NCBI GenBank assembly: GCA_019925795.1
Contig: CM034307.1
Span: 17,071,197 to 17,135,196 of the forward strand
Direction of reading: 5' to 3'
Origin: Dendrobium chrysotoxum
Lineage: Eukaryota; Streptophyta; Magnoliopsida; Asparagales; Orchidaceae
Length of the DNA: 64,000 nucleotides
Positions 1 to 10,000 of this stretch are shown here, piece after piece. Under the pieces are notes generated by a model. It was not told the origin of the DNA. It saw only the letters and a program-made list of their open reading frames with translations, and did not search any database. Every line of letters starts with the position of its first letter. Position 1 is the stretch's first letter. The position numbers and the translations under genes were made by a program.

Positions 1-1
1 A

Positions 2-847
2 AAGGACAAGAAGCGGATTCAGAAGACATTTTGGGCAGACTCTGTATCCGACTCTTCTGAGACTGAAGCTGAAGAGGATGAAACAAACTTGTGTCTGATG
101 GCTGATGATCACCCTGGTCAGTCGAACCAGGAAGAGATATGTGAGCTTACTTACGATCAATTATTTGAAGTTTCTGAAAGAATTCATACATCTTATAGGA
201 AACTTAAGAAAATTCATGCTAGTTTGAAATTAGATTATTTGACTTTGCAAAAAGAGTTTGATTCTGTAGTTAAAGATCATTCCACACTTGATTCCAATCA
301 TATGTCTTTGCTTGATGAACTCGATGATTTGAATAAAAAATATTCTGATTTAACTGTTGAGCATGATTTGTTAAAAATATCGTATGTTGAATTAGAAGTT
401 GCTTTTAAGAAAGTGAATGATATGGCATGTGATTTAAAAAGTAATGAAAGTGCGAGAACCTTTGAAATTGCAAGTTTAAATAAACATATTGTGTTTTTGA
501 AAGTGAGAATTAGTGCTTTTGAAAAGAACAAAATATCGCCTACTTTTGAACAGTTTTATGCACCGCCACCTTTTGAAAAATCTATTGCAAGTTCATCAAA
601 GCATGTTTCATATGCATCTAGGATGAGGCACTATCACCCACGTAGATTAGTTAACCCTTTTCCTGGTATTAGATGTTTTTCATGTGGCATGTTAGGACAC
701 ATTTCCCACACCTGCACTGTTCACCGTAGTACACATTGGGTGTGGAAACCCAAACTGCCTGTTTTACAGCACAGCATGCATGCATTGCATTCTTCTTTTC
801 ATAAGAAGGAACCCAAACCTGTTTGGGTTTCTAAGACTGACATTTGA
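2..847 (+). pseudogene. gag: Gag C-terminal part (coiled coil and second zinc knuckle), Sire-A
   Basis: The frame is open from base 2 to a TGA at 845-847. It begins in the acidic linker (WADSVSDSSE, then NLCLMAD) that in Sire-B follows the first zinc knuckle. A roughly 120-residue heptad-rich coiled coil follows (about 170-520), then a basic stretch and a CCHC knuckle, CFSCGMLGHISHTC (about 673-714). Gag packages element RNA into virus-like particles. The knuckles bind nucleic acid and the coiled coil probably mediates self-assembly. This part of gag has no internal stop, unlike the pol that follows. Pol continues in the -1 frame. Confidence 0.9.
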
Positions 848-889
848 TATTTTTGTAGGTGTGCTCTCACACAAGACCTCGTGAGAGCA
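845..889 (+). promoter_or_regulatory. Gag/pol junction: stop, acceptor-like motif and stem-loop
   Basis: Gag ends at TGA (845-847). Eleven bases later comes TTTTTGTAG, which looks like a plant 3' splice site. A perfect 9-bp inverted repeat follows: TGCTCTCAC at 862-870 and GTGAGAGCA at 881-889, loop 10. Pol is open in the -1 frame immediately downstream. Sire-B has the same stop, the same 11-base spacing and a 7-bp version of the stem (38761-38804). I see no canonical slippery heptamer, so whether this is frameshifting, splicing or shared decay is open. Confidence 0.45.
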
Positions 890-3800
890 TGTGGTACCTG
901 GACAGCGGATGTTCTAGACATATAACTGGAGATGCAAATCAGTTCATTTCGCTGGAGGCCAGAGCTGGAGGCAAGGTTACACTTGGAGATAACACCACCA
1001 GGAAGGTGGTAGGCTCAGGTATAATTAGTGATTCAAAGAATTTTATGATTGATAATATTTTGCTTGTAGATGAACTGAAACACAACTTGCTGAGCATCAG
1101 TCAACTCTGTGACAAGGGATACAACATCAAACTCCTGCCCACTGGATGCATTTCAAGCTTAAGTGATGAAGTTATTTTGTAGGGGCAAAGGATCAACATC
1201 GTTTACAAGCTGGATGTAAGTTGCATTAAATCTGATAATTCAATTTACTTAAAAACTGCTGTTGATGAGTCTTGGTTATGGCATAAGAGATTGTGTCATG
1301 CTAGTATGAAAACCCTTAGGAGAGTCACCCAAAAGGACTTAGTTAGAGGTGTGCCCAAGCTTAAGTTCACTAAGGATCACCTGTGTGATGCCTGTCAGTT
1401 GGGGAAGCAAGTCCAGTCCTCTTTTCACTCTGTTAAGGACATTAGCACCTCCAGACCTTTAGTAGTTCTTCACATGGACCTCTTTGGACCCATTAACACT
1501 TCCAGCTTAGGGGGGAGAGTCTATGGGATTGTGATTGTAGATGATTATTCGAAGTTCACTTGGGTTAAGTATTTGTCACATAAATCTGAGTCATTTGATG
1601 TGTTTAGATCTTTCTCTACTTGGATTCAGAAGAAGTTAGGATGTGAGATTATTACCATCCATAGTGATCACGGAGGAGAGTTTAAAAATGAAAGATTTGG
1701 AAGTTTTTGTGAGGATCATGGGAATAGTTCCATTTTTTCAGCTCCTAGGACCCCTCAGCAGAACGGGGTAGTTGAAAGGAAGAACATGACCTTAGTGAAA
1801 GTCGCTAGAGCCATGCTTGCCGAGTATTCACTTCCAAAATACTTTTGGGCTGAAGCGGTGAACACTGCCTGTTATGTGCTGAATAGGGTGAATGTGAGAG
1901 TCAAACTGAACAAGACACCTTATGAGATCATTAAGGGTAGAACTCCAAATCTGTCCCACCTCCATGTCTTTGGCTGTAAGGTTTTCATTCTGAACAACGC
2001 GAAATCACCCTTAGGAAAATTTGACCCCAAATCTGATGAAGGAGTGTTCTTAGGATATTCAAGTGTGGGGAAATTCTTTAGGGTGTTCAATAGGAGGACT
2101 TTGGTGGTGGAAGAAATAACCCATATAGTGTTTGATGAATCTGATCCTAAGGAGTCTAGATCTGAAGTAGAAGATGAAGAGATTATTGAGGTTACCTAAG
2201 GAGTTGGAAATACAAATTTAGAGGAAAGGGTAGAACCTCAAACCACGTTGCCTAGAGATTGGAGATATTCTTCGAGTCATCCTAAAGAACTAATCTTAGG
2301 AGACCCTTCTGAAGGTGTTAGGATAAGGCATGGACTTAGGAAGGAAGTAAACCATTCTGTCTTTATCTCAATGGCTGAACCCACCAACATCAATCAAGCC
2401 TTGTCGGATGAGTTTTGGATTTTAGCTATGCAGGAAGAATTGAATCAATTTGTAAGGAATGATGTTTGTGAGTTAGTAGAAAGACCTAAAAATCAAAGTA
2501 TTGTGGGAACCAAGTGGGTCTTTAAGAATAAGATGAATGACTCTGGTGTGGTGGTGAGAAATAAGGCAAGATTGGTGGCTAAGGGGTATAATCAGATAGA
2601 AGGGATTGATTTTGAGGAGACTTTTGCCCCTGTAGCTAGATTGGAAGCCATTAGAGTGCTACTAGCCTTTGCATGTTATAAGGGATTTAAGTTAATTCAA
2701 ATGGATGTCAAGAGTGCCATTTTAAATGGGGTAATTAAAGAAGATATTTTTATAGAACAACCCCCAGGTTTTGAGAGTTCTCAATATTCAAATCATGTTT
2801 ATAAATTAAAAAAGGCCTTATATGAATTGAAACAGGCACCCAGAGCTTGGTATGAGAGGCTTAGCACATTCCTGTTAGAAAGAGAGTTTGGTAAGGGGAG
2901 CGTAGACACCACCCTTTTTCTGAGGAGATTAGGAGATGACCTACTCATTGTCCAGATCTATGTTGATGATATAATTTTTGGATCTTCTGATAAATATTTA
3001 TGTGAAAAGTTTTCTAAAATAATGAGTAAGGAGTTTGAGATGAGTATGATTAGAGAATTGTCCTACTTTTTAGGGTTTAGCATAAGGCAAACGGATGATG
3101 GAACATTTCTCAATCAATCAAAATACACTAAGGAAATTTTGAAAAAATATGAAATGGATAAAGCCAAGCCAATCAATACTCCCATGCCCTCCTCAGTTCA
3201 GTTAGATAAGGACTCAAGTGGAAAATTTGTTGATCAGAAGAAGTATAGAGGGATAATAGGATCACTGCTTTACCTGACTGCTAACCGACCTGATATCATG
3301 TTTAGTGTCTGTCTTTGTGCTAGGTTTCAGGCTGATCCGAAAGAGTCCCACCTGACTGCTATTAAGAGAATTCTTAGATATCTTTTAGGGACCCCAAACC
3401 TAGGAATCTGGTACCATAGGCACAACACCTCTTTTGAGATCATTGGATATTCTTATTCTGACTTTGCGGGGTGTAGGGTGGATAGAAAGAGCACTTCTAG
3501 GACTTGTCAATTCATAGGACAGTCATTAGTCTCCTGGTCCAGTAGAAAATAGAACTCAGTTGCACTTTCCACTGCTGAAGCTGAGTACATTGCCTTAGGG
3601 AGTTGTGTGGCCCAGGTTCTTTGGTTGAAGCAACAAGTCTTGGATTTAGGGGTACCAGTTGGCACAATTTCTATTATGTGTGATAATACTAGTGTTATAT
3701 GTATCTCTAAGAATCCAATCCAATAATCTAGGACCAAACACATTGATATAAGGCATCACTTTATTAGGGACCATGTTACAAAAGGGGACATTGAGCTACA

Positions 3801-3909
3801 TCATGTACCAACTGAAAATCAGCTGGCTGACATATGCACTAAACCACTGGCCTTTGACTTATTCAGCATTTTGAGAACCAGATTAGGAGTGATTGATATA
3901 AATACTTGA
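859..3909 (+). pseudogene. pol: Pol polyprotein (protease, integrase, RT, RNase H), Sire-A, with stops
   Basis: Domains in order: aspartic protease (WYLDSGCSRH, about 892), GAG-pre-integrase zinc region (CHASMKTLRR to CDACQLGKQ, about 1297-1410), integrase core with its three acidic sites (HMDLFGP about 1471, HSDHGGEF about 1660, QQNGVVERKN about 1755), the integrase C-terminal region, RT (QMDVKSAILNG about 2698; catalytic YVDD at 2959-2970) and RNase H (DRKST about 3480 to the end). All lie in one frame, broken by stops at 1180-1182, 2197-2199, 3550-3552 and 3724-3726. A TAG at 856-858 closes the frame before protease. The final TGA is at 3907-3909. The YVDD motif is intact, but the polyprotein cannot be made whole. 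Confidence 0.93.
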
Positions 3910-4569
3910 TTATGATGACTGCTGATTTCTGATTGTTCTGATTGGTATTCTATTTTTTGTTAGTTAGTTTTTTATTTTTTTTATTTGTTTTCAGTGGATT
4001 TTATTTCCTCTGCCGATTTCTGTTTTAGCCTTACTGTTAGTTTGATTTGAGTATTTACTTTACTGTGATTTTCTACCTATTTTTATTCACTGGTTTATAT
4101 CTTGCACTTACTATTTTATGCTTTTCAAAATCTGATCACCGCTCACTACTTCTGATAATCTGAATTTTTGACTGGGAGTTTTTACCTTGTTTTGGTTTGG
4201 AAGCTAGTAAGCAGTGATTGATTCCACTGAATCTGTTAAAGGGAAGAAACATTGATGATTGTTTCTCTTTCTCTAACTCCTTTACTGGTGTATAGTTTCT
4301 TTTGGATAAAAATTCTCTTCAAAATTAAAATGTTAGTTTTTGAAATAGAGATTATTTTATCTTCCTACAGTAATCTGCCTCATATCAATAGTGTTTTTCA
4401 AAGTCTTGAGTCATTTGTTTGATTTTCTAAACCAAGTGATTGCATTTATCATATGCTGTATGGCTTTTATTTTGTGAATCATTCTTCCTTACTGTGGAGA
4501 GTCATCTCCTATGTCTGGAAGATAATTTCACAACTAAGACTCTTTAATGATTATGAAAAGGAGTAAGCT
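3910..4569 (+). other. Sire-A pol-to-LTR spacer, first part: no gene
   Basis: This T-rich stretch follows the pol stop. I see no open frame of note and no match to the ORF3 found in the same position in Sire-B, so Sire-A either lost that gene or never had it. Confidence 0.5.
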
Positions 4570-4735
4570 TACAAAAGATGCGCAGTGCGCCAAATAATTT
4601 GAAAAAGAGGCATAAAATGAGCCCAAAACTGAAAAGATGCGAAATTGCCAAATTGGATACACAAAGTGTATCAAAAATAAAAAGATGCGTAAAGTGCCAA
4701 CCAAATTGAAAAAAAAGAGGCACAAAATGAGTCCA
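4570..4735 (+). repeat. Repeated GATGCG / CACAAAGTGT palindromic module in the Sire-A spacer
   Basis: Three imperfect copies follow one another, each with AAAAGATGCG then a short inverted repeat such as ACACAAAGTGT or GCGCAGTGCGC, then CCAAATT and GAGGCACAAAATGAG. Similar modules occur in the other strand sense at 33340-33500 (Sire-B) and 46790-46905 (Sire-C), always in the non-coding internal part of the element. Their retention in three diverged families suggests a cis-acting role such as packaging, dimerisation or reverse transcription. That role is inference. Confidence 0.7.
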
Positions 4736-5233
4736 AACCAAGCTTTCCTCCCTTTTAGATTGTTAAATGGCTTAGAAAAATCCGTGCGCCACTTAATATT
4801 TTCAAAAGCTTGGGTTTGAAAATCCTGATTTCTAATTTTTTACTTCGTAACACTATTATATCAGATATTTTTCTGGAACGAGGCGTGAAAGGATCTCTTT
4901 TCAAATCTAATGTCTTTTCTTCTGAATCGGATTTTTGTTTTGAAAGAGGTTTGCATCGATAAGGTGCCCGGGGTCGGAGTTACGAAAGTTAATTTTTCTA
5001 ACCTTTTCTGGATTTCAACGCTGTCAATCATCTTCTTATTGGTTTTTGAATCTAAAATCAAGGAAAAATTCTGATTTACTCGAGCAGCTTGATCAAAAAA
5101 AAAATCTTTGCTTTTGCGTGTTTTTTCTGTGAGTTTTATCCGCCTCAGTTTTAGTTTCCAGTTTTGTAGTTGTTCTCTTTTATGTTTTGTACTTGTATTT
5201 CCGTTTTCTATTTTACCCTCCTCCTTTTTGTGA
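4736..5233 (+). other. Sire-A spacer, second part: no gene
   Basis: AT-rich non-coding sequence between the palindromic module and the first polypurine tract. I found no open frame matching a known family and no further repeat in it. Confidence 0.4.
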
Positions 5234-5250
5234 TGTCAAAAGGGGGAGTC
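5234..5250 (+). promoter_or_regulatory. Accessory polypurine tract, Sire-A
   Basis: TCAAAAGGGGGAGTC lies about 165 bases before the LTR-adjacent tract and has the same core, AAAAGGGGGAG. Several polypurine tracts upstream of the 3' LTR are a known Sirevirus trait. It may prime extra plus-strand synthesis. Confidence 0.7.
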
Positions 5251-5395
5251 AGTTGTAGTAGTTTCAGTCTTTGTTATGTGTTATGTTTTCTGTATTAGTT
5301 TGATTGTTAAATGAAAATTTGAAAAAAAAATATATCTATTTTTCGATCTCCTGTTTCTTGTTATTTTCAAACTACTTTACAAATGTTTTCCATCA

Positions 5396-5411
5396 TCAAA
5401 AAGGGGGAGAT
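5396..5411 (+). promoter_or_regulatory. Polypurine tract next to the 3' LTR, Sire-A
   Basis: TCAAAAAGGGGGAGAT immediately precedes the TG that opens the LTR at 5412. This is the standard plus-strand primer position. The same sequence abuts the LTRs of Sire-B, Sire-C, Sire-D and Sire-D2. Confidence 0.9.
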
Positions 5412-5661
5412 TGTTACAAATCTGGTTTTAATGATGACAAACATGTTTCCAGTGTGTTTTGCTTGGCTAACCCGGTTCAGGCACAAAGGATCACGAGCAA
5501 ATCAAGCAAATCAAGATCGGGTCTAAGTGTGTCAAATGTATGATTTTTCTTTTTATTGAGTCAATTGTAATGGAACTGATCCCGTAGCTAAGTAACCTTG
5601 CACACACACACTCAGGGGGAGAGCTTGAGTGAATTAGAGTTTCTATTCATTTTTTGTTCAG

Positions 5662-6335
5662 ATCGTCCTGGACGATATTCACATCGTCCTGGACGATCCA
5701 GCCAAAACAGAAACGCTAATTAGGGTGACCAAGTTAAGTGAGTCTGATTAAGCAGATCGTCCTGGATGATCTTTGGATCATACGAGATGATATGCTCAAA
5801 TCAGAAATTCTCAGCCGCCAGAACAACTTAGGCAAGTTTTTATTTTTAGTTATTTGGTCTGATCGTCCCGGATGATACGTGTATCATCCTGGACGATTCA
5901 GTACAATCATGTCTAAATTAGTTTGGTAATTAAGGAAAGCAATTAATATTTAATTGATACGATCATATCGTCCTGAACGATCGCAGGATCGTCCCGGACG
6001 ATCAGGATCGTCTAGTGCATTTCAGCTGTACGCGCCGAACTGTGTCCAGGATGATTTGGGTACTTTTTGAACTAATCGTACAGGACGATGTCTCTATCAT
6101 CCTGGATGATCAAGTCATTTTTCGGTCGTCCAGCACAGTTTGCTTTGGACGACCCGAACTGTCTTCTGGACGATATTCCTCGATTTGCACTAATCGTCCC
6201 GGACGATCGCAGGATCGTACGGGACGATATGAACAATTTTTTCAACTGATCGTCCAAAAGAGCCAGATCGTCCAGGCTGAAATAGCTAATTTTGAACTGA
6301 TCGTACAGGACAATCTATCGATCGTCCTGGACGAT
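5662..6335 (+). repeat. Paired 15-bp palindrome array in the Sire-A LTR
   Basis: Seven pairs of dyads related to ATCGTCCTGGACGAT start at 5662/5683, 5756/5777, 5862/5883, 5967/5988, 6075/6096, 6193/6214 and 6300/6321. In every pair the starts are exactly 21 bp apart, with a 6-base spacer that varies. Single half-sites lie between pairs. Fixed spacing of two helical turns would put both dyads on one face of the DNA, as expected for a dimeric protein binding cooperatively. Palindromes in Sirevirus LTRs are known; this pairing I read from the sequence. Confidence 0.85.
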
Positions 6336-6602
6336 CTTGGCTGACTAGTTGAGATTTAGGGTAAATTTTAAGCCCTCTTATAAAAGAACTTTTTCTTGAA
6401 ATAAGAAAAATCTTTTTGCCACCTTCCTTCCCTGAGAAACCCTAGAGAGAGAGTTGGGAGAGAGAGAGAAGATCTTGTGAGGGGGAGTTAGTGAGGGATT
6501 AACTAAGGTTGCTCCAAGCACGGATCAGAGTCGTCTTCTCCGCTCGTCATCTTTCGTCTAGTCGGTGTTCGTCGTGGGAGGATCGTTCGCAAGAAGATCC
6601 GG

Positions 6603-6720
6603 GGTTCTCTGCCCGCTTCAGGTGGAAGCAAAAGGAGTTCGAAGGTTCTCTGCCTGCTTCAGGAGGAAGCAAAAGGAGGTCGGGTTCTCTGCCTCACCGT
6701 GTGGTAAAAAGGAGGTGTTT
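6603..6720 (+). repeat. About 40-bp direct repeat, promoter-proximal, Sire-A LTR
   Basis: Units begin GGTTCTCTGCC at 6603, 6644 and 6683, each followed by a CTTCAGG- and GCAAAAGGAG-type core (third copy divergent). The position corresponds to the 36-bp array of the Sire-B LTR, which shares GGTTCTCTGCCGCACTTGG on its sense strand. The short open frames seen here follow from the repeat and are probably not genes. Confidence 0.75.
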
Positions 6721-6724
6721 GTAC

Positions 6725-6840
6725 AGGCTTCTCCACCTTGCTGTGGGAGCAAAAGGAGAGACACTCTTTGTTTAGTGTAATACCCGGAGGGGAGGCTCCG
6801 GGGAGTGGACGTAGGTCAAGTTGACCGAACCACTATAAAA
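6725..6840 (+). promoter_or_regulatory. LTR core promoter block with TATA box, Sire-A
   Basis: A block shared by the LTR families in this window: GGCTTCTCCACCTTGCTGTG, then GCAAAAGGAGAG, about 45 bases of variable sequence, GTGGACGTAGGTCAAG, GACCGAACCAC and TATAAAA at 6834-6840. GGTCAAGTTGACC within it is an inverted repeat. The TATA box and its place upstream of U5 support a core promoter. Conservation beyond the TATA box suggests further bound factors. Confidence 0.75.
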
Positions 6841-7065
6841 TCTGGTTTGCTTTTCCGATTCAGTTTTGCACTTTACTTTTCCGATATTAACTGCTTGGGT
6901 GAATATCTGTGATTGATCTTTTCGTTCTTGTTTACTTTTTTCCGCTGCTAAGTATCGAAAAGATTTTCATTGTTATCGTGAAATTTTTAAATAACCAATT
7001 CACCCCCCCTCTTGGTTAGCCTCGGGACTAGTTCACTAGGGCTTAACATCCCTTTCAAACTTTCA

Positions 7066-10000
7066 ATAATTATACAATATATGTAACATATTATATGGTC
7101 CAAATTGAATGAGCCATGTGCCATGAAGTTATCCTTTGGAGATCATTTGCTTTTTCACTTAGCCATAATCTCTCAAGAAGAGGAGATTAGACACCTAGAA
7201 TTCTAGCGTAAATCTCAATACTGATGTTGGGAGTGAAATTTGGTGTTAATGGTGTAATCTTTAAATGATGGTTAAGTCTTAACATTATTAATAATAATAC
7301 GTGTAGAAGGTAGGTGATATTCTTGTAGCATGGTGATGATCAGAAGATGTAGTACAAAAGATAGTATTAAGGAATTGGTGGATGAAAACCATAGTCAAAT
7401 GATAGTAGTTGAAAGTAGGAGAACTTTGGTCTAGTGATAATGGTAACACATCTATAGTCGAGCAATGATGTTTTGAGGACCATAGTCGGATGGCAATTGT
7501 CAATTAACCATAATTGGGATATAGTGGTCAAAAGGCTGCTGGATTGTAGTTGGGCAACGGGGCTGGATGAACATAGATAAGTGATGCTAGTTTATTGTTG
7601 GTGGCTTCATTGATAATGGTATTAGGGTAGTGTTTTAGTAGCTGTGTTAAAGCAATGTAATAATGATGGTGGCTATTGACCTCACTTTTATATGTGGTAA
7701 ATTGTCCAATCAAAATCCCATTAGCATACTTAAAATCATTTAACAACACTTCAAACCCAAAATCAGACTCTATATTATGCATTTGCATAGTACCTTGATC
7801 AATGAAAGATAAAATCATCACTTCACAGTCGCCCTTGATTATCATTTGATTACCGATCAATCACTTGACAATCACTAAATGATTATTTGTGACATGATCA
7901 TTGCCAAATCAAATCATCCCTCAATCATTGACATCCAATGATCATATTCAAATCAAACCAAAATCAAACATTCTAATCAATCAATAGATAATCACCATAG
8001 ATTCTCACATGATCTACTATTAAAACATTGACAATCATCAATGATTGTCAATGATCTGAGCATTTGAAAACCTAAACTCCTCAAATTATTGGTCAAATAA
8101 AATCTAAATCAAACTCAATGACCAAACACATTGAAAATTCAAAGCCCAAAAATCAATGTCAAAACCAAACCTAAACCCCTTAGTCCATAACCTATTTTTA
8201 ATGAAATTTCGATCGCCCTAAAACCTAACCAAATGACCATGGATTCTTGATATATCACTTGCATGTTGATTTAAAAAGTCTCTAGAGTCAACCATAATAG
8301 TTTGAAGGCATTTTAAAGTCCCTAAACTCTAAAACTAAAAGTATGTTTGTAGGATGCAAAACCTTCAAATATTTATACCCTATATCACTGAACATGGCAT
8401 CTTATGATTTTGACCTTGGAGGCCTCTCCAAACTCATTGATCATTATCATCATCTCTTGCATGATGCATTAAACCACCATTGAACTTTGGTTGGCCATGG
8501 TTTACTATAAAGCCCCTGAAACACTAAATTTAAAAATTAAATTTTTTTAATCCTTAACATGGCTCAATTAATCTAAGCCATGCAACCTTCTCCAAACATA
8601 TCCAGAATATGACTTGAAATCCATTGAACCAAACCCCAAGCCCTGGTAAACAATGGTTGACCAAGTCAACCTTGGTTCACCAAATTTCCCTATTGCGCTT
8701 TAAACTACAATAAATTCATGGAGACAAAACCAAACCATAGGACCACCTCCAATAAACCTTAAACATCATTTATAATACCTTCAACCAAGTTCTTACTTTT
8801 GATCAATCCTGGTTGACCAAAGGGTCCTTTTAGCCAGTAAATATGCATCTTGAACTAAATGACCTCACCAAGCTATGTGACTATCTCCAAAAAATCTAAA
8901 ACACCTTCTGGAATGAGTTGGACTCATCATTGACCTGTGATCAAACCAAGTGCACCAGGTCAACCCTAGTTGACCAAAATCAACCTATACACTTAAAAAC
9001 TTCATTTCTCATGATTTTTACCAAATCATTAAACCAAGCTCATGTGGACTGTTCATGAGGTTACTATGAGTACCCTATAAAATTCCTAAGCCCTGAGCCT
9101 ATGTAGTTTGACCAATAGGGTTGAACCGACTATTAAAAATGGAGTTTTAATGATCTAAATCACTACCCTTGTCAAAATAAAAATCTAAAATTGCTATAAT
9201 AAATGTGTATTAACCCATGCACAAACCCTAAGAATTTGAACCCTTAGTTTGACTTGGTTTAAAAGTACATGTTGAGCAAAGCTCTCCAAAACCCATGTTT
9301 TTGGACCCTAGACCAACCCAACCCAACCCAACCTTAAACCCAACCAATAGATTCAATAGGCTCTAAAATATTACTACAGTAATCCAGGTTAAGCCTTTAC
9401 TCCCTAAGCAGCTCAAGTGCAAAGATTCCCCAAAATAACCTCTCTTTAATAGGCTCTAGAATATTACAACAACCATCCATGCCAACCACAACTTCCCCAA
9501 TAACAACCCATGTGCTTTGAAGCTCTCCAGAACATTCGCTTTGATTTCATTAGTCAGTTGCTAACTGAATGACTACTGGCCATGGCTTAGGAGGCAAGAT
9601 CTCAACCCTCCATTTCAAATTCTCTCTCATATAAATCCCCCCACTTCCCAAGGGTTTAAGGTTAATCAATAAGATTTTATAGCCTCCTAGGATCCTCCAT
9701 AACTCTCCCATATCTCCCCCTTCCTTTCATAGTTCAAGAATCTCCCAAACCATCAAGAAAAAGAAAAAAATAAGAGAGGAAGAATAATTATAGTCCAACT
9801 TTTGATCCCTCGAGAAGTTGCTCAAGAGGTGTTCAAGGAAGTTGAAAAGGATCTCCCAAGCTTTCCATAGAGTCCAAGATCACTAAAATCCATCCACATG
9901 TTAATGACTTATATACATTTAATATTTTAAATTCAAATTAGAAGTTTTCTAATATCTTAATGCTTCGAGCCAAGAAACTCCAGAAACTCCACGGATAGAA

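Larger units (their letters stand above)
1..7065 (+). mobile_element. Sire-A: 3' portion of a Ty1-copia (Sirevirus-type) retrotransposon
   Basis: The order gag end, protease, integrase, reverse transcriptase, RNase H, non-coding spacer with polypurine tracts, LTR is that of Ty1-copia. A coiled coil followed by a second CCHC knuckle in Gag, repeated polypurine tracts and a palindrome-rich LTR mark the Sirevirus lineage. The 5' LTR, primer site and Gag N-terminus lie left of the window. The 3' end is placed at 7065 because the U5 tail AACTTTCA there matches the LTR end beside the primer site of Sire-C. If the usual 5-bp target duplication holds, the flanking copy begins ATAAT. At least five in-frame stops in pol make it non-autonomous. 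Confidence 0.93.
5412..7065 (+). repeat. 3' LTR of Sire-A
   Basis: The LTR starts TGTTAC after the polypurine tract and ends about AACTTTCA, 1654 bp. In order it holds a palindrome array (5662-6335), a promoter-proximal direct repeat (from 6603), a TATA box in CCGAACCACTATAAAA (6825-6840) and a U5 tail with AATTCACCCCCCCTCTTGG (about 7000-7015). The same order is seen in the LTRs of the other families here although most of the sequence has diverged. The boundary at 7065 is inferred; 7048 also ends in CA. Confidence 0.87.

Noticed and set aside
845..860. Classical -1 frameshift at a slippery heptamer
   Set aside because: No X XXY YYZ heptamer lies in the few-codon overlap, so I report the junction without naming a mechanism.
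5662..6335. CRISPR-like array
   Set aside because: Units are palindromes within a plant LTR with irregular pair-to-pair distances; no cas genes, eukaryotic context.
7288..7860. Two minus-strand frames (71 and 110 codons)
   Set aside because: Low-complexity His/Asn/Tyr-rich translation of AT-rich DNA with no domain.
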